The translations under genes were made by a program, and so were the position numbers. Shown piece after piece: positions 14,301 to 23,355 of a DNA stretch of 64,000 nt (positions are counted from its first letter, which is position 1; every line of letters begins with the position of its first letter). The notes beneath the pieces were generated by a model. The model worked only from the letters and a program-made list of their open reading frames with translations, had not been told where the DNA came from and did no database searches. This DNA is from Branchiostoma floridae (lineage: Eukaryota > Chordata > Leptocardii > Amphioxiformes > Branchiostomatidae), in the NCBI RefSeq assembly GCF_000003815.2, contig NC_049993.1, positions 4,078,891-4,142,890 of the forward strand, read 5' to 3'.

Positions 14301-17300
14301 TGCTCAACTGGATGGACTGGACAGAAGTGTCAGCGAGGTGAGTTATGTACATCATCCTACGCCCGGTCCCCGACGGCACTAGCCTATTGCCTTTAGTATT
14401 GGGGCCCTGCTGTCTGGGTGCCTACCAGCGGTTACTGTGATTGCCGCCACAAACCAGCTGTCAACCAATCAGAGAATAGGCCTTTCTTGGGCTTTCTGTT
14501 CATGAAAGCCACCTCGCAAAGGCCGCTGGGAAGCTATGAGCCAATCATGTTACGTCTTACATAGCTCCATCCTCCTACGCCCGATCCCCAACGGGTGACT
14601 GTCCAAGGGTAAGCTCACTTATATTCATAAGCAGGGCGGTCAGTAACTCATCTGAGTGCACCAGATAGCAGAGGTGACCACAAGGAGTTTCAACACGACT
14701 ATGGTTCCTCTGCGTAAGAGAATGGTTATTTATAAACTATAAACAAGCTGCCCTTTTCTTCGGGTTACTTGAATCTAGGCTAGACTTAATTTTAGATTAC
14801 ATAGTAGAATCCTGTTAACGTTAATTGCATGGCCCATTTGTCAGTTATTGGACTTAGTCAATTTTATGCAGTTATCGGGCTTTAAGTCAATTTCATGCGG
14901 TTATCGGGCTTAGTCAATTAACCCTATAGGATACCAAATGAGTGGCACTAGCCATTAACAGACATTTTCGTCAAGCTTGCCGGTTCTGTTCCTTTGCATA
15001 GCCACATAACGTTGTTTCTTCGTGGAGTCTTTTCCACTTTTACCAGGAATCGCATCTAATTCTCTGTAACCATTGAGATACAATTACAAAATTTTTGGTG
15101 ATTTTATGCCATTCTACACAATCTTGTCAGCTCGTTTTTGTTATTTTATTATATACATTGTATTTCCATGTTTGTATACCATACCTTGTGACATTATTTC
15201 ATGCAAATATTAGACTTATGCCATAATGGCTTTTGCAAACATGCCATTTCATTTATAGGGTGAATGGGAAATGGCTTGAGTTTTTAGATTTCAATGCAAT
15301 TCCATGAATTATGCAATTGGCTGTGATGCAATTGGTTGGAGTTTACTGTATGCCTCCAATTAATGGCAATTTATTATGATTGTTAAATGCTGTGCAGACA
15401 TTAACGAGTGTGTCGGAAAGCCTTGCAAACATGGGACCTGCGTGAACAAAGATGGCGGCTACAGCTGTACCTGCTCCCCTGGATGGAAAGGACAACATTG
15501 CCAGCAGCGTGAGTTTTTTTTATTTTTTTTTATTCACGACCTTGTATTTGGCAACATAGGGTAAAAATGGAAAATTCAGTCCAAATCATACCAAATCAAG
15601 ACCAAAATTGCGCTTCAGTCTTGTCATGATAGCCTGTGTGTATGTCATAGTAGAGATCACGACCCAGTAGAATCGCCGATTGCCCTAGGGCAAATCGTGA
15701 TCGGAGTTGTTCCTAGGACAGGCTGCGATCGGGATCTGTCCTAGGACAATCGTCGATTCTACTAGTAAAGATTGCGATCGGGATCTGTCCTATGACCAAC
15801 TCCGATCCAAACTCAAATGATGCTAAGGTATAGGAAACAGCAATACTTTTCTGATAAACCATGAAAGGCACATAATGAACGTTATGTGGTAGGTAGTAGG
15901 TATTTAGTGCAAACCTACTAACTTATTACCAACTACACTGAAGGCTATGAGTGTCAATTATACAATGTTAACTTCGCTCAAGACTACCACACAGAGTCAC
16001 TTCTGCAACTTTACTCAATGCACACTTCTGCTCAATGCTACCTCACTAGTGTCACTTTTACAGCTCTGCTTGATATTTTGACACCTGTTTGATAACTTTA
16101 CAGTTGTTATTGTTCTTCCAAAGCTGTGAATTGATTCAGTACAAGTCTGACTAGTGAAATGTACTCAATAGGTGTGAAAATGTGACTAATATCTTGAAAC
16201 TTTGCTTGATCTTTTGACATCTGTTTGATGACTTTACAGTTGTTATTGTTCTTCCAAAGCTGTGAATTGATTCGGTACATGTCTGACTAGTGAAATGTAC
16301 TGATTGGTGTAAAGCTGTAATATCTTAACACCTCAAAATTTGCAGACTGAAACATTGTTCATAAGATTTTTGCTCACATGAAGTTTATGTAAGTAATGCT
16401 ATAAACTGTAGTGTACCTTTAGTAAAGTTGAAGAAGGGACTTGAGTTAAGTTAACGTTGTAGAAGTGACACAAGTAGCCTTGAGTGTAGTTGGTATGAAA
16501 TACCAATAAACAAGGAGAGCTCTAAAGGAGCCAAAAACAATATATCTAAAAGGTCAAGACCTAACGACTAACCAGATTTCAAAAGCAATCATCCATTTAA
16601 CTTCGTGTGTTATGCTGCTTAACCAAAAGTACACTTTTACAAGTTCTACGTACAATATGACATTTTTAGTAAAGGCTATGGAATGCATCATGTGGTCCTT
16701 TTCATTATGTATCCTTCTATCCCCTTCCGAAAATAATTTCATCAGGTTGGTAGAATATAGGATATATGAGAATTCTTATGCACAACCAAAATTGGACTTA
16801 CTTGCTAACGTTTCGATGTCTGTCAGACATCGTCCTCAGAGCTTCTAACTGGAGTTCTGCTTCTCACCGCTATATGTAGCCGATGTAGGTGGCGCTTTTG
16901 CGGCGAGAATAACACTATCCCAAACGTGGCTCAGCTTGTACCCCCCCCCCTCGTCCCGGTTCATCACTGGGGTATCCTTCTATATTATCACAGCCTCGTG
17001 TCCTAGCGGGTGGAGCGAACAGAAAACCCACTGCTACAAGGTGATGCCGGACAAACTGAAATGGACTGACGCAAAATCGCGATGCGAACAACACGGTGCA
17101 CATCTTACTTCAGTCAAGGACGCCACCGAGAACAAACTCATCAGTCAGCTCATATCCAGTGGTAAGTTATGTACATTTCATTGTCACAAAGATCTGCGAA
17201 ATGCATTCGCTAATGCTACACATATAGATAAAAATATGCGCACCTGACGAAGGAAAATCTGTTCAAATACCTTATGTCATCATCTAACTACGATATACTG

Positions 17301-19466
17301 GAAAAACTCTGTAAGCTCGTCCACGCATGTTTTAAGAAGAGAGAAGAAGCATGTAAACTGTAATATATATGTATAGCTTTCCGATTACTTACTATGTACC
17401 AAACTGACTGCATTTAGCCCCAATGGGGCATGAATATGCAATAAACTTCATTGTCATTGTCATTGTCATTGTCATTGTAATTGTCATCAATGGTTAAAGA
17501 TTTAAAAAGATGAAAAGTACCAACAGGAGCTTAGGATTTTTTCTCACTATGAACAACTGTCATAACATCTTCCGACATCATGGTGACAAAAAGTCTGACA
17601 TTAATTTGTCAATTTTAGCACATCATAATACATACATGATGAATATTAATATGCTTCCACAATTATCCTGACTAAGAGGCGTTGGTCATGTGGTCTGACA
17701 AGTGGAAATAAGTCTGCCCCAACCGAATTGCCCTTTCCTGGGATTGAACTGAGGTCTCCTAGTTACCAACTAATTGGAACCAGGAGGTAAACTGTTGGCT
17801 GCTACCAGTTGAACTACAGAGACATTCCGGCCATACAGTTAATCTCCGAGCAGATCCTACGATAGCACAAGATAGTATCAAAAGCTGCCAGAGGAGTGAA
17901 GCTGGCCTACATGGCATATACGAGTACATGTACACCTCTTGGTTGAATTCACTCCTTGGCCAGTTGTCTACTTTATCTTATGCCATCGGAGAGTCTGTTG
18001 GAGATTACCATACAGCTAGAAATACAAGACTGGCCTAGCAGTAAAACAGGCTTGAAATGACTGGTTTAGAAATCTAAAGACGTATTTCTTTAACTGCAGC
18101 CCTCAAGCAAGAGAAGGATGACCTTGTTTGGATCGGACTCACGAATGGAAAGAAAGGTAGGCATGCCATGACTACCGTTTGCTGTCAATTAACAGATGTA
18201 ACTGATCGTCTCCTACCTATTCTCCCCCTGCCCTTTCCAAGTGCACAATAAACTTATATGAAACACGTACAATTTTACATACATACATTTCTTCTTGGCA
18301 TTTCTGTTATGCTGTCACAATTGGAAAAAGGGTGCCCACCGGAAGGTTTTGGGCACTTTTGGGCATTACCCCTACGTGGCCCCCTGGAACACCGTACGAT
18401 TTCCGTGTCATATTTGGACCTGGTAAGGCCCCCGATTTTTTACACTCAGAGTTAAATCAACCCGATATCCAGTTCACGCTCTTTTGGGGCCGAATCTGGG
18501 ATACGGCCGAGATCTGGATACACCAGTGCTCAGGTTGTCACGCCCGATACAGAACAGAGCAGATTGTTAGCTCCACGACGGGATGATCCCCTTTCCAATT
18601 GTGAATGTAGCATAAGCCGTATACCAGTCGGAGTCACAGCGACTTCGGCATATGGAGCACTTGTGTCTTTCCGCAGTCCTCTACCCTTCATTCCGCAGTA
18701 GGAGTCTGATATATGCTAACTTATTTGTTTCCAGTAATTTCTATTCTGCAGTTGTGGGGAAGCGATTTGAAGTGGACAGATGGATCACCGGTCTCTTACA
18801 CCAACTGGGCTAAGGGCCAGCCAACAGTGGCAGGACCTTTCATCTTCATCGGGAAAGCTGGAGGGAACTGTGCCGGCATGTACTCTAAGGTGTGTGTTCC
18901 AGCGTCCTTTCCTCCCTCTCTATCTCTCTCTCTCCACCTTTCTCTCCCTCTCCCTCGAGATCCCTCTCTCTTTCCGTCTCTCTCTCTCTCTCCGCCTTTC
19001 TCTCCCTCTCCAACTCTCTCCCCGTTTCTCTCTCTGTTTGTCTCTCCCCGTCTCTCTCTCTCTCTCTCTCTCTCCGTCTTTCTCTCCCTCTCCCTCGAGC
19101 TCCATCTCTCTCCCCGTATCTCTTTCTCTCTCTCTCTCTCCGCCTTTAACTCTCTCTCCCACTCTCTCTCCTCGTCTCTCTGTCTTTCTCTCTCTCCGTC
19201 TCAGTACCATGTTCATGTTTCTTTATTTATTATCTGGAAGGTATGTAAGAACTGTCCAAGAGAATTAAGACTGATCAATAACATATTTGATATGACAATC
19301 GACACAAAAAAAGTTTAACAGTACCCGGACTATAAAAGTTAAATATGTATTTTCTTCTTTCTTATAGAAGCCAGGCTGGCTGATGATGGGCCGGGGAGAA
19401 ATAGGACAGTGGAAAACTGGGAGATGTGACAGCCAGCATCCCTTTATTTGCAAGAAGCCAAAATGA
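5363..19466 (+). CDS. Type II membrane protein with stalk, 7 EGF-CA repeats and a C-type lectin-like domain
   Basis: Fifteen exons join in phase: 5363-5450, 10330-10487, 11353-11443, 12256-12399, 12927-13031, 13169-13279, 13492-13602, 13758-13868, 14000-14110, 14227-14337, 15398-15508, 16994-17161, 18100-18156, 18735-18889, 19368-19466. Total 1731 nt, 576 residues. There is no signal peptide. Residues 1 to about 45 are polar. A basic segment (MRRSVRDVIRNYSS) precedes a roughly 25-residue membrane helix (IMGIALAVLVVLMTVGFSVMAV), which implies type II topology. A short heptad-like stalk (exon 3) and a polar linker follow, then seven EGF units and a six-cysteine C-type lectin-like domain ending at the stop. 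All introns are GT-AG except intron 3, which uses a GC donor (TCAG|GCAAGT). The likely role is cell-surface recognition or adhesion; the ligand is unknown. I know of no vertebrate orthologue with this exact order. Confidence 0.85.
6471..6570. other. Assembly gap (100 N)
   Basis: A run of exactly 100 N, the usual placeholder for a gap of unknown length. It lies in intron 1 of the lectin gene. Confidence 0.98.
7609..8221 (-). mobile_element. Non-LTR retrotransposon fragment (reverse transcriptase N-part), frameshifted
   Basis: On the minus strand two overlapping frames (8221-7925 and 7938-7609) give a single RT-like reading: NPSKASGPDQIP, then a frame change near 7930-7950, then WRNANICDIFKKGD, NYRPVSLTCIFCKLLEH and LTDYQRSFRAKRSTETQL. 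These are hallmarks of CR1/jockey-like LINE reverse transcriptases before the catalytic YADD. The YADD part, endonuclease and 3' end are missing. It is dead. Confidence 0.85.
9614..9650. repeat. Perfect 17-bp inverted repeat, 3-base loop
   Basis: Arms 9614-9630 (TCAAGGACGTTATATCA) and 9634-9650 are exact reverse complements around ACC. This could form a hairpin or cruciform. Function unknown; it lies in a lectin-gene intron. Confidence 0.9.
11840..12215. repeat. Dispersed element rich in GTCCGGAC and GGACCTGAACCTGAA motifs
   Basis: Short repeats of TCCGGAC and GGACCTGAACCTGAA occur at both ends. Related GGTCCAGGTTCAGG segments are found near 890-950 and 22890-22920. It looks like a non-autonomous DNA element in lectin intron 3; exact ends not determined. 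Confidence 0.5.
12927..15508 (+). CDS. Lectin gene exons 5-11: seven EGF repeats, one exon each
   Basis: Each exon encodes one EGF domain and is bounded by phase-1 introns. Six are exactly 111 nt; the first is 105 nt. Repeats 2-7 begin D-I-D/N-E-C and contain C-x-N-x-D-G-G-Y-x-C, the calcium-binding and Asn/Asp-hydroxylation consensus of EGF-CA domains. Repeat 1 (VTNVCATC) lacks the D-x-D-E start and is the divergent one. Units 2-5 are near-identical in CSPGWTG and CQHGRC segments, so they arose by recent tandem exon duplication. Such symmetric exons can be gained or lost without a frame shift. Confidence 0.93.
14352..14600 (+). repeat. Non-autonomous element, copy 1 (partner at 52.44-52.68 kb)
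   Basis: A roughly 250-bp unit flanked by direct copies of CCTACGCCCGGTCCCC(G/A)ACGG (about 14354 and 14575). The same unit occurs in opposite orientation at 52438-52680, with shared segments such as CAGCTGTCAACCAATC and GGCCGCTGGGAAGCTAT. The terminal repeats are direct, not inverted. It lies in the intron after EGF repeat 6. Confidence 0.8.
15668..15810. repeat. Interlocked inverted repeats
   Basis: AGTAGAATCGCCGATTG near 15668 pairs with CAATCGTCGATTCTACT near 15747. GATCGGAGTTGTTCCTAGGA near 15699 pairs with TCCTATGACCAACTCCGATC near 15788. The two pairings interlock. Direct TGCGATCGGGATCTGTCCTA copies also occur at about 15726 and 15772. Confidence 0.75.
15936..16494. repeat. MITE-like inverted-repeat element with internal tandem duplication
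   Basis: The left end (TACCAACTACACTGAAGGCT near 15936) matches the reverse complement of the right end (AGCCTTGAGTGTAGTTGGTA near 16473). Inside, two tandem units of about 130 bp share CTTTACAGTTGTTATTGTTC and CAAAGCTGTGAATTGATTC (about 16068-16200 and 16207-16330). No open frame. It lies in the intron between the last EGF exon and the CTLD. Confidence 0.75.
16994..19466 (+). CDS. Lectin gene exons 12-15: C-type lectin-like domain
   Basis: The four exons encode a long-form CTLD: C-P-S-G-W, H-C-Y-K, the WTDAKSRCEQHGAHLTSV helix region, the WIGLTNGKK core, WTDGSPVSYTNWAKGQP, NCAGMYS, and GRCDSQHPFIC at the end. The usual site-2 motif after the WAKGQP loop (EPN or QPD) is replaced by QPT. The WND position reads QWKTGRC. 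Calcium-dependent sugar binding of the canonical kind is therefore unlikely. Exon 14 must start at 18735 (TTTCCAG|TA) to keep phase; the more obvious CTGCAG acceptor at about 18751 would break the frame. Confidence 0.85.
17449..17478. repeat. (CATTGT)n tail
   Basis: Five tandem CATTGT-type units directly follow AATGGGGCATGAATATGCAA-TAAACTT. This arrangement resembles the microsatellite tail of a short retroposon on the plus strand. The 5' end of that retroposon is not clear. Confidence 0.7.
17735..17830 (-). mobile_element. tRNA-derived SINE head
   Basis: On the minus strand the segment carries a good RNA polymerase III A box (TAGTTCAACTGG, 17816-17805, fits TRGYNNARNNGG) and B box (GTTCAATCC, 17749-17741, fits GTTCRANNC), about 55 nt apart, with the look of a long-variable-arm tRNA. 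Pairing of the acceptor stem is poor, so this is a SINE promoter head and not a functional tRNA gene. The 3' tail is unclear. Confidence 0.6.
18316..18603. repeat. Short element with CACAATTGGAAA termini
   Basis: The segment begins CACAATTGGAAAAAGGG and ends with the near inverse CCCCTTTCCAATTGTG, giving a 288-bp MITE-like unit in a lectin intron. No open frame with known similarity. Confidence 0.6.
18905..19202. repeat. CT-rich polypyrimidine tract
   Basis: About 300 bases of (CTCT)n with interspersed CCCTC, CGTC and CTTT units. It fills the last lectin intron. It makes artefactual Ser/Leu/Pro-rich frames on the plus strand and Arg/Glu-rich frames on the minus strand. It has H-DNA (triplex) potential. 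Confidence 0.95.
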
Positions 19467-19487
19467 TAAAACGTTGATTCTGAGGCC

Positions 19488-20310
19488 AGCAATGTTGATT
19501 TGATCATATCGATGACATCCTTTAAAAAAAATAAAACCGATGCGTGCTTTCGAATAAATTGTTACCTTTATTTCGAAATCTAAGGGGTCAGGAAGTTTGA
19601 AGTCATGGCTAAACACACAAAATATGGTATACAGAACGATGGATGTTTTTAAATTTTGTTCTCTCGCATCTTCTTTGGGTTTTGAATTTCCTTTGGCAAT
19701 TTATGACAGTAGTTGTTAGTTTTCGATTTTATTTTTAATTTACAGCATATACGTGCTCAGTTTACAGCAGTTTTGTACGGTTACCAGTACTCTTGAAAAC
19801 GGATGAAAATTGGTGCGCGCGTGGATGTTATCCATATAGTCAAACCAACATAGTCTAAAGAGATATAGAGGACGGGGATGTATCTACAACTGTACACCTG
19901 AAATGGTAGCCTATGCCTCATGGTCTCATTCATGAGTTATTTACTTGCGTTGTGGCCTATATAAAACACATGCCTTATATGGGCGCGTTCCCAGTGAACC
20001 TGAGAGAAATGTACCCAAATTCTTCATTCTATGTTGAGCACATTTACCCTACATTAAGTGACTTGGCCATGTTGATTTTATTATATAGATGACATCCACT
20101 GAGAGCTCTAAACCTGATGCGAGCGTACGAATAAAAAATTGCCTTCATTATGAAATTCAAGTGGTCAGGAAGGTCAAACAACTGATTGAACACACAGAGT
20201 AAAAGATATACGGAACAATAGATCCGTTTAATTTTTCCCATTTTATTCTATGACGTTAGTATACGTTTTCCATTATTTTACAATGCATAGCATGCAATGT
20301 ACATCTGCTC
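19488..20310 (+). repeat. Duplicated lectin 3'UTR segment (19488-19760 and 20068-20310)
   Basis: The region after the lectin stop is repeated once about 580 bp downstream. Shared landmarks include ATGTTGATTT-AT-AT-GATGACATCC, CGAATAAA-ATTG, GGTCAGGAAG and the CTGCTCAT/GTGCTCAG segment at the end. No second lectin coding exon is seen before the downstream copy. Confidence 0.7.
19530..19558 (+). terminator. Polyadenylation signals of the lectin gene
   Basis: Two AATAAA hexamers at 19530-19535 and 19553-19558 lie 64-92 bases after the lectin stop codon. These are plausible 3'-end signals. Confidence 0.55.
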
Positions 20311-22849
20311 ATTTTGTTTCTTCATTGCACGATTAACAGTATGGTTGGAAATGTCAACATGGCATTATTTAAAGAAAATGCCTACAGCTGCTACTCCCTT
20401 TTAATGGCAAATCACAAACTTCAAGTAGGGACTCCCTGCAAGCCGCTACAAGCGGACGATCCCATCACTCAAAAGACAAAACCTATGACTGTATCACTCT
20501 TACCACGTGGGTTGTTTACAGTTGTAAATATGTTTTCACCAGTTTGACGCATCAGATCAGTTAGGCTGGCTAAAATTTAAAACAAATACTCAAGCACGTG
20601 ATCATGTAGCCATTTACTTATTTGATAAGGTACTCTTTTCTCACTCAAAGTCATACATGGGATTTTAAGTTTCAACTTGAACCAGTGACACCGTCCATTA
20701 CTTTCTTTTATACAATTGTAACATAACATAACGTAACATAACATTTTGTATTGGTTCTATTATTACCTTATATTGTTAAATTAGTAGAATTTTATCATAC
20801 TATATACCTAGTGGTAGCAATACATCAACGTTTTGCGTTGTAAAAATACGGAAATAATGAACTGTTGATTGGATAGAATTGTCTTGGATAAAGACAGGAT
20901 CCGCCCAAATTAGCTTCGCATACTGACCATCGTTGTGTTTCTTTGAGTGGTAAACGTTTTGGGAAAAGGAAAATATTCAAGATATTTTGGGCCTCTTTAT
21001 GTTGTAAAAAAACACACAAAACATAGGACAATTTATTTGTGAATTAGCACAAAACATGGGGTACTAGTAGTTTACTTAAAAGTATTGTACTTCTAATTAC
21101 TGCAAATATGATACAAAAAGGTAGAAAAATACCACTTTTTATAGACTGAAAAAGACTACTAGTAATTGTGAAATCGTGTCTGTTGTTTTCATTGAACTAG
21201 CATTTAATATTTGGAGACTGTTGATTCCCGATTATTAACATGGGTTAAGGACAGTAAGGTTCTGTATGCTTGAAAGGAAGTTTTGCCGCACCCGGAATAT
21301 GTTTATAGCCTCTTTAAAAGGACTCCTTATTATTCTTTCCTTGCAAGTGTCCGACTGAAAGCAGACTTCAGGGCACCTTAAAACTCCATTTCCCAGCATA
21401 TAGAACCTTAGCCCATGTTGAAAATTTTGAATCAGTGCTTCTTAAAAAACGCCGCCGCTACAGAAGTCAGCGAATGAGGCTTACATTGAATTTGCAAACT
21501 AGAGAGATATCTCAATATCCTTCGAGAATACGTGTACATGTACATGTGCCTATACGGCTTAGAGGGATAATAAAAATGTGGTGTATTCGTTAAAATGGAC
21601 TCGTATATGATTTATATTGGTTAAGAGTTTCGAGGTAACTTACAACAGAGTCTGTCTTAGTGATGTAAAATGAAGGATTGACTAATGAGGGTATCTCACT
21701 GGGCCGCGTCAGTCGCCGACTGTTTGCGATAGACATTCGCCAACTGGTTGCAAACAGGCGCCAATGGACCCCAATTTGCCACATAAAATGGTGAATTTTT
21801 TTCAAAATTAAGAAAAGATATCACCATTTGTCATAATGGTGCAAATGGTCGCGAACTAAGGGCCAACAGTCGTAATCACTAAATGACTCCCCTAGCATAC
21901 TATTCCCTATATTAGTTTAATTGCTACTATTTGACCAGCAATGTTTGAGGCTAATCCAGGCGTATTGTAGCTACTGAATCTCTTTTGTTTTCTCCGCGTT
22001 TTTCACCCGGCTAGGCTATCGCAAAACAGCGCTATCGCTGAAAATGAACGCCTCCGCACCAGAAATCTGCTAAGGGTGCAGGAAAATACTCCAATGTTAT
22101 CTAATTTTGTGTCAAACATTTGGCTAACTTGCGTTACCGAACAACTGTCTGGTATAACTCCATCATGAAAAAATCTCCAATTCTCTTGCCGTCTCTTACT
22201 TTTTAGAGGTGACCTTATAAATTTAATTTTTTTTTCTTTAGCTTGAAATTGATCAAATTTAAGAAAAAAAAATTAACATTTCCTGTGAAATGACATGAGC
22301 AGATGCCAAATTAGAAAAGAAAAGGAAAAAGAAAATTCAGTGGACCGGATTTTGGACCTGAGAGACAATGATCAGATTATAATTATCTTTATTTGCATGT
22401 TCCTGCCCGTGTGGGCTAAATGCAGCAAATCCCATGATGGGATACTTACGACTAAGTACTATTACATGTAGTATTACAATTGAATAAACAATACATCTGC
22501 TCCTATGCTATCACTATATCTAACGTTTACATGATTCTTCCCTTTTCTTTAAACTTGTGTATACGAACTCACAGAGTTTGTGTTGTACAAAGTTGTCTGT
22601 GGTTGTCATTATATGTACAAACAGGTTGTCGTTGGTTAACTTTTTACATCGTGTATCTACATTGAGTATAACGACAAGGGTTTACCCGTTTTCAAATGGC
22701 ACTTATGATAATGAGCGAAGTACAGCTTCTAGTCGTTTTTACCAAGTTTCTGCAGTAAAATGTACAGAGTTCACAAGAAGACAGGATTTCAAAATCGCCA
22801 TTGGGAGTCGTATATTACCCCAAATAGATTCTTTGGAAGAAAATTGGAC
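20311..22849. other. Intergenic; no gene seen
   Basis: Only short open frames without domain signatures. It contains a run of AACATAACGTAACATAACA near 20728-20750 and a segment near 22375-22450 resembling an inverted retroposon tail. I see nothing else definable. Confidence 0.5.
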
Positions 22850-23355
22850 CATTGAGTATCGCCCATTCAGAAATGTTCGCAAACAATTAGGTCCAGGTTC
22901 AGGCCAGGACCTGAACCGTACCGGTACCCACCTCGCACGTCACAACTTAACATGGCAGTGTCCTTCAATCCAAGGGTGAATGAAAATAGTCTTTTTCTTG
23001 GCATTAGTTGTACACTTTTTCAAGTGACAAGTTCTTAAGTTAGAAACTGTCGTGAAATAAAAACTAAGTTCGGACTCAGAAAGTCACATTTCGCTTTTTT
23101 TTTCTGACGAAGCTGAACACGACTATCCCAAGGGGAACGGTTGCCTGCTAGAAAAAGAATATGAAAATTGACGATAACAAATGATACACGTGAAACTTTT
23201 ATTTGCAAGTACTATCCATTGTTCTTTGAAAATGCATTCTAAGCGATTCTATTTGGGTTATCAGGTAAAAAAAAGAACGCCTCAGCAGGGTTGTTGCGCA
23301 TTAAAAAAGTACAAAAAGGCTTCTCTGGCCGAGTATTTTCCCCATGCTCCAAAAA
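22850..23355. repeat. Segmental duplicate (left half), homologous to 0.85-1.29 kb
   Basis: Collinear with 850-1290: GAGTATCGCCCATTCA, GGTCCAGGTTCAGG, the T-tract with CGAAGCTGAACACGACTATC, and AAAGGCTTC-CTG-CCG. The homology is cut at about 23355 by the LINE and resumes at about 25458. Confidence 0.75.

Noticed and set aside
17449-17478. CRISPR or telomeric array
   Set aside because: Simple hexamer run without spacers, typical of a retroposon tail. No CRISPR array is present anywhere in this animal-type sequence.
17735-17830. A true tRNA gene
   Set aside because: Pol III boxes are present but the acceptor stem does not pair and the anticodon arm is not clean; SINE head is more likely.
18713-19318. 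Three overlapping Ser/Leu-rich frames and an Arg/Glu-rich minus frame
   Set aside because: They are translations of the CT tract in the last lectin intron; only 18735-18889 is a real exon.
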